Shown here in pieces: positions 9,483 to 17,246 of a stretch of 46,598 nt of DNA. Origin of the DNA: Acidobacteriaceae bacterium (lineage in GTDB: Bacteria; Acidobacteriota; Terriglobia; Terriglobales; Acidobacteriaceae); contig PLIO01000172.1 in the NCBI GenBank assembly GCA_003140075.1, positions 1-46,598 on the forward strand, read 5' to 3'. The number at the start of each line of letters is the position of its first letter. The first letter of the stretch is position 1. The notes beneath the pieces were generated by a model that was not told the origin of the DNA, made no database searches, and saw only the letters and a program-made list of their open reading frames with translations. A program made the translations under genes and the position numbers.

Positions 9483-12092
9483 CTATTCGGCTCTCAATGC
9501 CTGCATCGGATCGAGGCGCGATGCACGCCAAGCGGGAACGATACATGCGAACGCGGCCACCGCGAGCAGCGTTGCGGCAACTGCGGCATAGACCGCCGGA
9601 TCGAGCGGTTTGATCTCATAGAGCAAGTCGCGCATCATCTGGCCGGCCTCCAGGCTTGCTGCGAGTCCCGTGACAAGACCGAAGACCGCGGGCCGCATTC
9701 CATCCAGCAGCATCTTCCGCATCACCTGTTCGCGCTTTGCGCCCAGCGCGACGCGGATGCCGATTTCGGTCGTCTGCTGCGCCGCAATGTACGACATCAC
9801 GCCGAACAGCCCCACCGCGGCCAGGAGCAACGACAACGTTGCGAACGCCGTGAGCAGCGTAGCGTTGAAGCTCTGGTCGAACGTGTGCTTGCCCAACAAC
9901 TGGTTCATGGTGAGTACGTCAGAGACAGGAAGGTCGTTGTCCATCTCCGAGACGATGCGCTGTACCGGAAGAGCGAACTGCTCCAGGTCATGGCTGGAGC
10001 GAATCACAAGCGTGCCGACATTCTCGACCCCGGCATCCAGCGGGTAATAATGCATCGGCCGAGGCGGCTCGCCGATTGCATAGCGGGTATCGCCCACAAT
10101 CCCCACAATCACGGCATTTTGCCCGCGTACGTGGAGGTGCTTGTCCAGCGGGTCTTCACCGGGAAAGTACTGGTTGGCGAACGATTGGCTGATGATGGTT
10201 TCATTGGCCGCATCCAATCGCTTCCCGTCAAATGTACGCCCACGCAAAATAGGAATGCCCATCGCGTTGAAGTACTTGGGATCAGCCCAGCGGCTTAAGG
10301 CGAACAGACCCCTACCTTGCGGCAAGGGCGGATGCTCCACGATGGTGAAGCTCCAATCCATCTGATAGCCCTGCCCAGGGACAGCCGTCGCAAAGCCTGC
10401 CGCGTCCACTCCGGGTAGAGCACGCACACGATTGAGCAGCGTGTCGTAGAAGTTGGCTCGCTGGGCAGGTGTCGCGTATCGGGCATCCGGGATGCCCAGA
10501 TGCATGGTGATCACGTCTTGGGTAAGGCAACCCATGTCGGCGGAGCGCAGCCGTTCATAGCTCTTGAGCAGCAGTCCGGCGCCAATCAGCAAGATCACAG
10601 TCAGTCCGACCTCGAAAGTGAGCAGCACCTTGCGCAGCGTTGCCCGTATGTTGCCCCCGCTCACCGAACGCGATGCCTCATGCAGCGCGCCGAGAATGCG
10701 CTTGTCGCTGGTGCTGAAGGCAGCGATGAGTCCGGAAAACAGCGCGCACAGCACGATAACGCCCACGGTAAACGCCGCCACCACGCCGTCGAAGTGGATG
10801 GATCCGACGCGGCTCATGTCATTGCGAGTTTGTGTCAGCCACTGAAGAGCGGCGAAGGCGAGCAAAAGCCCCAGCGCTCCGCCGGAGGCCGAAAGCAACA
10901 GGCACTCCATCAGCCGCTCGCCGATCAGACGCAACCAGCTCCCACCCAGCGCGGTGCGGATCGCCAGCTCTTTGCGCCGGGCTGCCGCTCGCGCCACCAG
11001 CAGATTAGCCACATTGAGACATGCGATCAGCAGCAGGCAGCAGGTTGCCTCCAGTAGCACATAGAGCGGCTTCTTGATTTCGCCAACGATGTGCTCCAGC
11101 AGCGGACGGCTGCTGGCACTCCGAAATACGAATGGATCGTTGAGGTGCTCATTGTGAATGCGCTGGGAGATGACGCTCAGATCGGCCACGCCTTGCGACG
11201 CGCTGACTCCCGGCTTCAGCCGCCCTATAACGCGAAACATGTGATTGCTGAACGAGGTCATCTCGTCTTCGGGTTTGTCATGGTAAACCGGCGTCCATAG
11301 TTGCGTGGACGAGTCGGGGAAGTCGAACCACTTGGGCATAACACCGATAACGGTGTACGGCTGGGCGTCGAGGAAGATCGTCTGGTTCAGGATGCCGGGG
11401 TCAGCACCAAAGCGCCGCTTCCACAGACCCCAACTCAGCAACACAGTGCCGCTGGCTCCCGGACTGTCATCGGCCAGCGTAAAATCGCGGCCCAACGCCG
11501 GCTGTACGCCCAGCGTGCGCAGCATGTCCCAGGAAAACAACGCACTGTCCAGTTTCTCCGGCAATTGCCCGCCCGAACCGGAAAGCCCGACCCGAATCCC
11601 CTTCGCCAGTGCGAGACTGCTATAGCTGCGGTTCTGGTTCTTCCACTCGGCGTACATGCCGCCTGAGACCACGTTGGAACCTGTCGTGTCGTCTCCAAGA
11701 AGACCCGCCTCATAGAGCATCGCGAGGCGATCCGGATCTTGGAACGGCAAAGGCTTGAGCAAAACGCCACGCACTACGGTGAACAGCGCGACGTTGGCGC
11801 CAATGCCCAACGCCATCACCACGATGGCGATGACGGCAAAACCAGGCGTGCGACGAAGTGTGCGCAGACTAAAGCGCAGATCGCGTGCGAGGGATTCGAG
11901 CCAGTTCCAGGACCAGATGGCGCGAGTCTGTTCCCGAATAAGCGTAAGATTCCCAAAGGCGCGCAAGGCCGCGTGGCGAGCCTCTTCTTCCGAAATGCCG
12001 CTCTCCCGTTGCTCGTCTTCCTCCAATTCCAGGTCGGAACGAAGCTCCCGATCGAGATCCGCGTCTCTCTTCTTGATCTGCCACCAGTTCAT
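9483..12092 (-). CDS. Large MacB/FtsX-type permease (ADOP family)
   Basis: 869-residue inner-membrane protein of the duplicated orphan permease type, common in Acidobacteriota. It has an N-terminal soluble prefix (DRELRSDLELEEDEQRE, residues about 13-30), a first transmembrane helix near 85-105 (FAVIAIVVMALGIGANVALF), a MacB-like periplasmic domain, three helices of an FtsX module (about 370-470), and then a second periplasmic domain and FtsX module ending in RASRLDPMQALR. No ATPase gene is adjacent, as expected for 'orphan' permeases. The start codon follows the PadR stop after 1 nt, with GAGGAG 8 nt upstream, so it is co-transcribed with and probably controlled through the PadR gene. The substrate is unknown; antimicrobial or lipid handling is only a family-level guess. 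Confidence 0.9.
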   Translation of the reverse strand: MNWWQIKKRDADLDRELRSDLELEEDEQRESGISEEEARHAALRAFGNLTLIREQTRAIWSWNWLESLARDLRFSLRTLRRTPGFAVIAIVVMALGIGANVALFTVVRGVLLKPLPFQDPDRLAMLYEAGLLGDDTTGSNVVSGGMYAEWKNQNRSYSSLALAKGIRVGLSGSGGQLPEKLDSALFSWDMLRTLGVQPALGRDFTLADDSPGASGTVLLSWGLWKRRFGADPGILNQTIFLDAQPYTVIGVMPKWFDFPDSSTQLWTPVYHDKPEDEMTSFSNHMFRVIGRLKPGVSASQGVADLSVISQRIHNEHLNDPFVFRSASSRPLLEHIVGEIKKPLYVLLEATCCLLLIACLNVANLLVARAAARRKELAIRTALGGSWLRLIGERLMECLLLSASGGALGLLLAFAALQWLTQTRNDMSRVGSIHFDGVVAAFTVGVIVLCALFSGLIAAFSTSDKRILGALHEASRSVSGGNIRATLRKVLLTFEVGLTVILLIGAGLLLKSYERLRSADMGCLTQDVITMHLGIPDARYATPAQRANFYDTLLNRVRALPGVDAAGFATAVPGQGYQMDWSFTIVEHPPLPQGRGLFALSRWADPKYFNAMGIPILRGRTFDGKRLDAANETIISQSFANQYFPGEDPLDKHLHVRGQNAVIVGIVGDTRYAIGEPPRPMHYYPLDAGVENVGTLVIRSSHDLEQFALPVQRIVSEMDNDLPVSDVLTMNQLLGKHTFDQSFNATLLTAFATLSLLLAAVGLFGVMSYIAAQQTTEIGIRVALGAKREQVMRKMLLDGMRPAVFGLVTGLAASLEAGQMMRDLLYEIKPLDPAVYAAVAATLLAVAAFACIVPAWRASRLDPMQALRAE

Positions 12093-12093
12093 G

Positions 12094-12459
12094 TCAGGTC
12101 TCCTCGGCGGCGGGCCACATCACGCGCGCCACCGCTTCGGCCATCTGCTTCCAGTGCGATTCTTCGGCCAGGAGCTGCTTCCTGCCTTTGTCGGTTAACC
12201 GGTAGTATTTGAATTCCCGATTTCGGTCCGGCCCAGTCTCCCATCGGGACACGACCCACCCTCTTCGCTCCAGGCGATGCAGCGCGGGGTAGAGCGAGCC
12301 ATGCTGCATCTGCAAGAATTCATTCGTAGTCCTCTGAATGTGCTTCCCGATCTGGTGACCGTGAGCGGGTCCATAGAGAAGCGTCCTCAAGATGAGCATG
12401 TCAAGCGTTCCCTGGAGGAGCCCGACCCGTTGCTGCGCTTGCTTCGCCATAGAAGGCAT
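12094..12459 (-). CDS. PadR family transcriptional regulator
   Basis: 121-residue winged-helix repressor-type protein. Seen: the conserved LLQGTLDMLILRTL start, then GPAHGHQIGKHIQRTTNEFLQ (recognition region), HGSLYPALHRLERRGWV and the wing with KYYRLTDKGRKQL. The C-terminal dimerisation helix is short, as in the subgroup linked to orphan permeases. GAGGG lies 4 nt before the first ATG (12459); a second ATG at 12450 is possible. A sigma70 promoter with an embedded palindrome lies directly upstream, which suggests autoregulation of this regulator-permease pair. Confidence 0.92.
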   Translation of the reverse strand: MPSMAKQAQQRVGLLQGTLDMLILRTLLYGPAHGHQIGKHIQRTTNEFLQMQHGSLYPALHRLERRGWVVSRWETGPDRNREFKYYRLTDKGRKQLLAEESHWKQMAEAVARVMWPAAEET

Positions 12460-12480
12460 TCTACCCTCGATCTAAGAGCG

Positions 12481-12509
12481 ATGGTAGACACTCGACTGTC
12501 GATTGTCAA
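12481..12509 (-). promoter_or_regulatory. PadR-permease promoter with embedded operator-like palindrome
   Basis: On the minus strand TTGACA (12504-12509), a 17-nt spacer and TACCAT (12481-12486) form a good sigma70 promoter ending about 20 nt before the PadR start. The spacer region 12487-12507 is a near-perfect 21-bp palindrome, GACA-A-TCGAC-A-GTCGA-G-TGTC, with one mismatched pair. A dimeric repressor bound here would block polymerase. PadR is the obvious candidate, by inference. Confidence 0.65.
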
Positions 12510-12711
12510 CGGTCGAAGCAGAGTGTAGATTCTCGCATGACGACTTCACGCCAACGCGCTCATTGCAGGCAAAATGAGCGTAGTTTCCAAGTTCCGGATG
12601 GATTGTCGGCAGACCGGAAGTTATCCAGAAACGGCCTTCCGGGAAGCGCAAGGAGGCTCGAGTCGGCAGTCCGCAACCCAGAAACTTAACCACAACCTAA
12701 ATCCCCCGCCA

Positions 12712-12741
12712 TTGGCATTTATCCCCGCATCCCCATAGAAT
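12712..12741 (+). promoter_or_regulatory. Promoter for the metal-dependent hydrolase gene
   Basis: TTGGCA (12712-12717), an 18-nt spacer and TAGAAT (12736-12741) each match consensus at five of six positions. The expected transcript start is about 7 nt before the TTG start codon at 12755, which supports that start and implies a very short leader. Confidence 0.5.
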
Positions 12742-12754
12742 CTTCTCTACCCGC

Positions 12755-13927
12755 TTGGAACCCGTCACTCACTTCCTAACCGGCGCCTGCCTCGGACGCG
12801 CCGGCCTCAACCGTAAGACCGCGCTCGCCACGCTCACGCTTACCCTCGCCGCCGAAGCCCCCGACCTCGATGTCCTCAGCCGCTTCCGCGGCCCCGCCTT
12901 CGCCTTCACCCATCATCGCGGCTTCACTCACTCCTTCCTCGGAGTTCCAATCGACGCCGCTGCCGTAGTCGGCTTCGTCTATCTCATCTGGCGCCTGCGC
13001 GGCCGCAAACTCAAGAATCCGAATCTCCCTCCGCGCTGGGGATTACTTTTCCTCTACGCCTGCCTCGCCGGCCTCAGCCACATCCTGCTCGACTTCACCA
13101 ATAACTACGGCGTGCGCCCCTTCTGGCCTTTCTCCGAAAAGTGGTACTCCTGGGACATCGTCTTCATCTTCGAGCCGGTCATGTTCGTTCTCCTGCTTCT
13201 CGGATTGATCGCTCCGTCCCTCTTCGCCCTGATCGACAAGGAAATCGGCGTCCCCCAGCGCGGACCCCGAGGCCGCCTCGCCGCTACCGTTGCCCTGCTC
13301 GCCGTCGTCTTCATGTGGGCCGTGCGCGATTTCGAACATCGCCGCGCCGTCAACGCACTCCAATCCCGCACTTACCAGGGCGCCGATCCCCTAAGAGCTT
13401 CCGCCTACCCCTCCCTGTCGAACCCGTTCCGCTGGTATGGCGTCGTCGAAACTTCAAACTTTTTCGCCCTCGCTCCCGTGGATTCTCTCACTCCCGAAGT
13501 CGATCCCGGGGATGCTGCTGGGGGTGCTGCAGAAGACAAACTCACCATCTTCTACAAACCGGAAGAAACGCCCATCACTCTGGCCGCGAAGCGCTCCTAC
13601 CTCGGACGCGTCTACCTCGACTGGGCTCAATACCCCATCACTCAAACCGTGCCCCTGGGCCTAGTCGAACAAGGCTCTCCTGCGCAAGATGCACTCGAAC
13701 AAGACTCGCCCACACCAGACTCTCCCGCGCAAGGCTACATCGTGAACTTCCAGGATCTCCGCTTCCTGCAACTCCCCAGCCTGCTCACCCGGGGCCGCCG
13801 CAACGAATCCTCCGGACCGCTCGGCGCCGGCGTCCAACTCGACCGCAATCTCCACGTCGTCGGCGATGTCTACGGCTCCGGCGCAAAACGTATCACCGTC
13901 CCCGAACCCCGCCAGCCCGCTAACTAA
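12755..13927 (+). CDS. Membrane-bound metal-dependent hydrolase (YdjM/DUF457 family)
   Basis: 390-residue integral membrane protein. The N-terminus MEPVTHFLTGACLGRAG, the metal-binding HHRGFTHSFLG (about 49-59) and the LSHILLDFTNNYG motif (about 107-119) identify the YdjM-like family, whose enzymatic substrate is unknown. Four transmembrane helices are visible in the first 200 residues; a soluble C-terminal region of about 190 residues follows. The start is TTG, chosen because the family motif begins there and a promoter is placed to match. Residues about 306-326 are a degenerate five-residue repeat (QGSPA, QDALE, QDSPT, PDSPA) absent from any expected fold. Confidence 0.85.
   Translation: MEPVTHFLTGACLGRAGLNRKTALATLTLTLAAEAPDLDVLSRFRGPAFAFTHHRGFTHSFLGVPIDAAAVVGFVYLIWRLRGRKLKNPNLPPRWGLLFLYACLAGLSHILLDFTNNYGVRPFWPFSEKWYSWDIVFIFEPVMFVLLLLGLIAPSLFALIDKEIGVPQRGPRGRLAATVALLAVVFMWAVRDFEHRRAVNALQSRTYQGADPLRASAYPSLSNPFRWYGVVETSNFFALAPVDSLTPEVDPGDAAGGAAEDKLTIFYKPEETPITLAAKRSYLGRVYLDWAQYPITQTVPLGLVEQGSPAQDALEQDSPTPDSPAQGYIVNFQDLRFLQLPSLLTRGRRNESSGPLGAGVQLDRNLHVVGDVYGSGAKRITVPEPRQPAN
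13670..13735 (+). repeat. 15-bp-period tandem repeat within the hydrolase gene
   Basis: Four diverged 15-nt units (13670, 13685, 13700 and 13715 as starts), each beginning CAAG or CCAG, plus a partial fifth unit. They keep the reading frame and encode five-residue Gln/Asp/Ser/Pro-rich repeats. Confidence 0.6.
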
Positions 13928-14012
13928 CCTCTCGCAACCGTCAAGCAACCGTGAGCTCTCGATCTCCTCTTGACGAACGCGCCCTGCACGCCCACAATAG
14001 TCCGAGGTGCCC

Positions 14013-14573
14013 ATGCTGCCCTATTTATTCGTCCTATTAGCCATTGCCGTTCGCTTCCTGCCCTTCGCCGGCCCGCTGAACGTCCTCCCGCACGCCTGGC
14101 ACTTCACCCCGGTCGCTGCGTCGCTGCTATTTTTCGGAGCCCGCGGCTCCCGCCGCCGCATGTGGATTCCTCTTGTGCTCTTCATCGCCACCGACATCAT
14201 CCTCACCAGGTACATCTACGCCTACACCATTTACTGGGATCAGTTCGTCACATGGGCCTGGTATGCGGCCATCCTGTGGCTCGGCACCAATCTGCGCGAA
14301 AAATCCGGCCCCGTCCGCGTCGTGGCCGCCGCACTCACCAGTTCAATCTCCTTCTTTTTGATCAGCAACTTTGCCGCGTGGGCAGCCTGGTCCCAGATGT
14401 ACCCACGCTCATTCAACGGCTTGATGATGTCTTACGCCGCCGGACTCCCATTTTTCCGCGGCACCGTCGAGAGTGACCTGTTCTTCTCAGTCGCCATGTT
14501 CGGAACCCCGGTCTTCCTGCACGCGCTCTCCGGATGGTTCCACAAGTCCGCCAACACCGCCGCCGCGGCCTAA
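14013..14573 (+). CDS. Polytopic membrane protein (DUF6580-like)
   Basis: About 186 residues with five or six hydrophobic helices; the order LPYLFVLLAIAVRFLP, FTPVAASLLFFGARG, VLFIATDIILTRYIY, FVTWAWYAAILWLG, SISFFLISNFAAWA is typical of the DUF6580 (former ECF-S-like) proteins. The function is unknown; a resemblance to substrate-binding S components of ECF transporters is only a fold-level guess. The ATG at 14013 is preferred to the GTG two codons earlier because GAGG (14004-14007) is spaced 5 nt from it. It may be cotranscribed with the hydrolase gene 85 bp upstream. Confidence 0.75.
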   Translation: MLPYLFVLLAIAVRFLPFAGPLNVLPHAWHFTPVAASLLFFGARGSRRRMWIPLVLFIATDIILTRYIYAYTIYWDQFVTWAWYAAILWLGTNLREKSGPVRVVAAALTSSISFFLISNFAAWAAWSQMYPRSFNGLMMSYAAGLPFFRGTVESDLFFSVAMFGTPVFLHALSGWFHKSANTAAAA

Positions 14574-14623
14574 TGGAATCTCGGCAATCTCGTATCGGCG
14601 TGCCCGGCGTAGATTCGTATCAG

Positions 14624-14643
14624 GGCATCGCTTCAGCGATGCC
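14624..14643. terminator. Hairpin between convergent genes
   Basis: GGCATCGCT and AGCGATGCC form a perfect 9-bp stem with a 2-nt loop in the 95-bp gap between the DUF6580 and DedA-family stops. There is no T tract. It could stop transcription from both sides or simply be another dispersed palindrome. Confidence 0.4.
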
Positions 14644-14655
14644 GTAACTTCGCCC

Positions 14656-14680
14656 AAGAAACCCGGCTTTAGCCGCCGGA
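14656..14680. repeat. Family D repeat carrying the DedA-family stop codon
   Basis: AAGAAACCCGGCTTTAGCCG followed by CCGGA matches the intergenic repeat near 4765-4805. The minus-strand TAA stop of the neighbouring gene (14669-14671) lies in its loop. Confidence 0.55.
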
Positions 14681-15295
14681 CCCCGATCCCCCACGCCGCT
14701 TCCTCCTCCGCAACGCCAGCCACAACACCACTCCCAACACCACCACCCCCAGAACCCAATAAATATGCCGGCGGAATACCGTCCCCAGAATCCCCACAAT
14801 CTGTGGCCCAAACCACAGCGTCAGCAAAGCCAGCACCAGAAACCGCACAAACCGTCCCGCAAAAACCGCCGCCAGAAAATCGCGGAACCGCATCTCGAAC
14901 ACCGCCGCTCCCAGCACAAAAATCTTGAACGGCATCGGCGGAGGCAGCATCCCCGGAAACATCAGCGCCCAAAACTCATGCCGCTCAAACGAGCGGTGAA
15001 TCTCCAGAAACCGCTCCTCCGAAATCCGCTTCCGCAGCACCTTTTCGCCGCCCAGATACCCAATGACGTAAAGCGGAACGCTCCCCAGCGCCGACCCCAG
15101 CGACGCCAGCACTACATAAAACAGCAGCCGCCGGTGATCCTGGTAGACATAAAACGCCACAATCGCATCCACCGGCATGCCCAGCAGCGCCGAATCCGCG
15201 AATGCGATGGCGAACGCACCCCAAATCCCGAGCGGCACGAGCAGGTACAAAATCCACGCCGTATACCGCGCCAGAATGTGTCCAATCGTTTTCAA
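14669..15295 (-). CDS. DedA/VTT-domain membrane protein
   Basis: 208 residues. It contains the VTT (SNARE-associated) core: the helix ending FADSALLGMPVDA, then ASLGSALGSVPLYVIGYLGGEKVLRKR, the GMLPPPMPFKIFVLGAAVFEM hairpin with its conserved prolines, and FLAAVFAGRFVRF. DedA proteins are implicated in phospholipid/undecaprenyl-phosphate translocation and in membrane homeostasis. The C-terminus RRRKRRGGSGSGG is basic and low in complexity, and its last codons and stop come from a repeat. The start MKTIGHILARYTAW is ordinary, without a visible ribosome-binding site. Confidence 0.85.
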   Translation of the reverse strand: MKTIGHILARYTAWILYLLVPLGIWGAFAIAFADSALLGMPVDAIVAFYVYQDHRRLLFYVVLASLGSALGSVPLYVIGYLGGEKVLRKRISEERFLEIHRSFERHEFWALMFPGMLPPPMPFKIFVLGAAVFEMRFRDFLAAVFAGRFVRFLVLALLTLWFGPQIVGILGTVFRRHIYWVLGVVVLGVVLWLALRRRKRRGGSGSGG

Positions 15296-15679
15296 AGGAA
15301 ATTTAGTTTACGTGAAAGTGGTGGCTTGGCGACATTCTGTATGGTGCACGGGGTAGACGCGAAAAGTATAATACTTAGGTATTAATCGACAGTTTAATAA
15401 CACGGGCCTTCGAGTCGTTCTATGATCCGCCGCGTCACGCGGCCCATGGAATTGAATCTCATTTTCTCGGTCGGCGACTTCGTCCGTCTTCCTTGACGCA
15501 CGTGGCGGCGCGTCAGAAGGCCCCACGCTTCCATATAGCGCACGTACTTTTGCCCCTTGAGACGCGGGGTCAGCTGTGATCTTTCAACACGTTGTTCCCA
15601 TTCCCAACCCTATGAGCGCCGTCGCCGCAGGAGCGGTGCGAAAGTGCAAATCGGCTGTAACGATTTGCAAGGCGCGGAC
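15296..15679. other. 384-bp intergenic region with a possible gene remnant
   Basis: No complete gene is supported. A minus-strand frame is open from about 15610 down to a TAA at 15394-15396 and gives a basic, protein-like stretch (KYVRYMEAWGLLTRRHVRQG, then RRIIERLEGPCY). It has no start codon in the expected place except an internal ATG at 15534, so a degraded gene is more likely than a live one. The part nearest the DedA start (15350-15400) is AT-rich and could hold its promoter. Confidence 0.35.
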
Positions 15680-16123
15680 TTATCGCGCCGTCTTTTGCAC
15701 GGCTCGATGCCAAAACCAAGTCCGATTCGACTCGGTTTTGATGGGAACAACGTCTTGAGGGATCACAGTCAGCCCGCCCGTGCTCATCCCCAAGAGCCGG
15801 GCGACCGGAAAGATATACCACGTATCTTCGGGCACCACGTAGCAGGCGAAATAGTCGACTTCTCTTGGTGTGTATAGACGTTTGTCGAAGCCGTGGAGCT
15901 GGCACAGATAACTGCCCGCGCTGCGCACCCAACATTCCGTGGACTTCACCTGCACGCGGAGGAACCAGCCATTCTTTTCGAGGGAGACATCGTACTTCGC
16001 CGAATCCCCCCAAGGCTTCGCGACATTGAATCCCAGCCCCTGCACGATCGTAATAAACACCAGTTCCGCCCACTCCCCCCGCCGCTTGTAAGTCGCAAAC
16101 TTTACTCGATCCCGTAGCCGCAT
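15680..16123 (-). CDS. PD-(D/E)XK endonuclease-like protein (group I intron endonuclease type)
   Basis: 147 residues resembling the small PDDEXK_5 family related to group I intron homing enzymes. Seen: RRGEWAELVFITIVQGLGFNV with an acidic residue at 20, then the catalytic-type KYD (Asp45) and VQVKST (Gln58-x-Lys60) in the expected order. The Q in place of E of the (D/E)XK triad occurs in some families. A C-terminal region with YFACYVVPEDTWYIFPV is typical. GAGGG lies 11 nt before the ATG at 16123. The gene stands alone in an accessory stretch, with an AT-rich palindromic promoter region upstream. No intron was recognised nearby, so homing activity is not shown. Confidence 0.75.
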   Translation of the reverse strand: MRLRDRVKFATYKRRGEWAELVFITIVQGLGFNVAKPWGDSAKYDVSLEKNGWFLRVQVKSTECWVRSAGSYLCQLHGFDKRLYTPREVDYFACYVVPEDTWYIFPVARLLGMSTGGLTVIPQDVVPIKTESNRTWFWHRAVQKTAR

Positions 16124-16202
16124 GGTAATGCACCCTCACTTCGCCCAGAAACACAAAAGGCGCAGCCCGTAGGCCACGCCTTCTTTTTTCGAATTTCGAT
16201 CC

Positions 16203-16217
16203 TATAATTCTATTATA
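16203..16217. promoter_or_regulatory. Palindromic back-to-back -10 elements
   Basis: TATAAT-TCT-ATTATA reads as a perfect -10 element on both strands, between the nuclease-like gene (minus) and a small plus-strand ORF. No consensus -35 is clear in either direction. Confidence 0.4.
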
Positions 16218-16271
16218 TCACTGCGCTATACCCAAAATGGGACACGCTCCCCATAAATATATCTCCTTCCC

Positions 16272-16478
16272 TTGCCCTCACATGCCATCGGACAGCCACA
16301 GGACAAGAAACATCGCATTTCGCTCACGGGAACGCTGTCCGGATACGCTCGCGACGGTAAGGTGTTTACCAAAACAGCCTCGAATACTTTTGGACTTATC
16401 GAATTCGGAACTGCACACCCTGACGCAGACGGAAACGAGATTCCAGAAGAATTTGGGAGTATGGAGAAAGGAGCTTAG
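16272..16478 (+). CDS. Possible small hypothetical protein
   Basis: A 68-residue frame starting with TTG. The part GYARDGKVFTKTASNTFGL, then IEFGTAHPDADGNEIPEEFG, has balanced composition and looks like real protein, but no family is recognised, the first 20 residues look arbitrary, and no ribosome-binding site is seen. It could be a short gene, the 3' part of a degraded one, or chance. It lies between a nuclease-like gene and a toxin-antitoxin locus. Confidence 0.3.
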   Translation: MPSHAIGQPQDKKHRISLTGTLSGYARDGKVFTKTASNTFGLIEFGTAHPDADGNEIPEEFGSMEKGA

Positions 16479-16565
16479 AGCTGGCGCGGCAGAAGGGTAA
16501 ACGCAGTAGTATTGGGAGCTACCGGGCTTGATTGGGCTTCGGGGCTGGACCACTGACTTATGTCG

Positions 16566-16600
16566 CATGCCCCATTTCTCGCATTTTTCGCGAGAAGTGG
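16566..16600 (+). repeat. Dispersed palindrome, family B, copy 1
   Basis: CCCCATTTCTCGC (from 16570) pairs with GCGAGAAGTGG (to 16600) around a T-rich loop, and is preceded by ATG. An inverted copy lies at 20549-20585, just upstream of moeA. It falls in the gap between the small ORF and the brnA stop. Confidence 0.7.
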
Positions 16601-16624
16601 AAACTTGGCTCAGACCCCAACCTC

Positions 16625-16933
16625 TCAAAGCGCCCCCTGCGCCTGCATATACGCCCGCAGAATGGCGTTGATGCGCGTCTGATACCCGCGCTGTTGCCGG
16701 AACCAGCGCAGCAAGTCGGCATCCAGCCGCATGGTCACAATTTCTTTCGGCGTCGGCATTACGACCCTGGCACTTTTCCAGAATTCTTCATCCGTGGCAT
16801 GCGCGTCGGGGTCGGCTGCAATCCCCTTGCGTATCGTGGCCGCACTCGCGCGGCGCAACTTGTCCCAATCGGTGCCAGCGGCGCCGCTGTGGTTTGGTTT
16901 CTTTGTTTTTGACCCGTTACTTTTCAATCGCAT
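16625..16933 (-). CDS. brnA: BrnA-type antitoxin
   Basis: 102 residues with the BrnA pattern: a charged N-terminus, DWDKLRRASAATIRKGIAADPDA, EEFWKSARVVMPTPKEIVTMRLDADLLRWFRQQ, RGYQTRINAILRAYMQA. In the family this is a ribbon-helix-helix-type DNA-binding antitoxin that neutralises the RNase BrnT and represses the operon. The frame is intact. Its ATG overlaps the end of brnT by 10 nt, the usual brnTA arrangement. The toxin gene in front of it is broken, so this antitoxin may now act alone or on toxins elsewhere. Confidence 0.88.
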   Translation of the reverse strand: MRLKSNGSKTKKPNHSGAAGTDWDKLRRASAATIRKGIAADPDAHATDEEFWKSARVVMPTPKEIVTMRLDADLLRWFRQQRGYQTRINAILRAYMQAQGAL

Positions 16934-17211
16934 AAGCCCTCGACGTGCAGCCAGTAGTAGCGCCGTTCATGGGGTTCCGCACGCCAGGCCGAGATGATGC
17001 GTCTCTCGTCGTGCTGCCGGTCGGTGTAAATAACCGTAATCTCCAGGCCAATTCACCAACCCGATGGCATACACGCGCTGCTCGCATAGGCGAAGCGGTC
17101 ATCGACTCTTTCGACGGTCGGGCCCTCGAAAATCCGTACCGCGTCTTCGAACCCAAGCCCGTGCAACTCAAGGTTGCGGCGGTTCTTTTCTTCATCCCAA
17201 CTATACCGCAT
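16924..17211 (-). pseudogene. brnT: BrnT-type toxin, disrupted by two compensating indels
   Basis: From the ATG at 17211 the frame reads as a BrnT RNase: MRYSWDEEKNRRNLELHG, GFEDAVRIFEGPTVERVDDR. It then loses a base near 17085 (TATGCGAG where TATGGCGAG is expected), runs into a TGA, and regains the frame through an extra T near 17052 (AATTGGC for AATGGC). After that it reads ITVIYTDRQHDERRIISAWR and HERRYYWLHVEG to the end. The middle segment expected from the other frame, EQRVYAIGLVN, is readable, which makes the two indels clear. The product would stop after about 54 residues and lack the C-terminal conserved part. Real decay and consensus error in assembly are both possible. Confidence 0.8.
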
Positions 17212-17217
17212 AAAACG

Positions 17218-17236
17218 TATTTACACAACGTAAATA
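17218..17236. promoter_or_regulatory. Operator-like palindrome before brnT
   Basis: TATTTAC-ACAAC-GTAAATA is a perfect 7-bp inverted repeat ending 7 nt upstream of the brnT ATG and overlapping a TATATT that could be its -10 element. It is a natural site for BrnA autorepression, by inference from the family. Confidence 0.5.
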
Positions 17237-17246
17237 TACAGAGCCC

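Noticed and set aside
17045..17090. The in-frame TGA of brnT as a selenocysteine codon, given selB nearby
   Set aside because: Both flanking indels are explained by frameshift; BrnT motifs continue in the alternative frame, and no downstream SECIS-like stem was seen.
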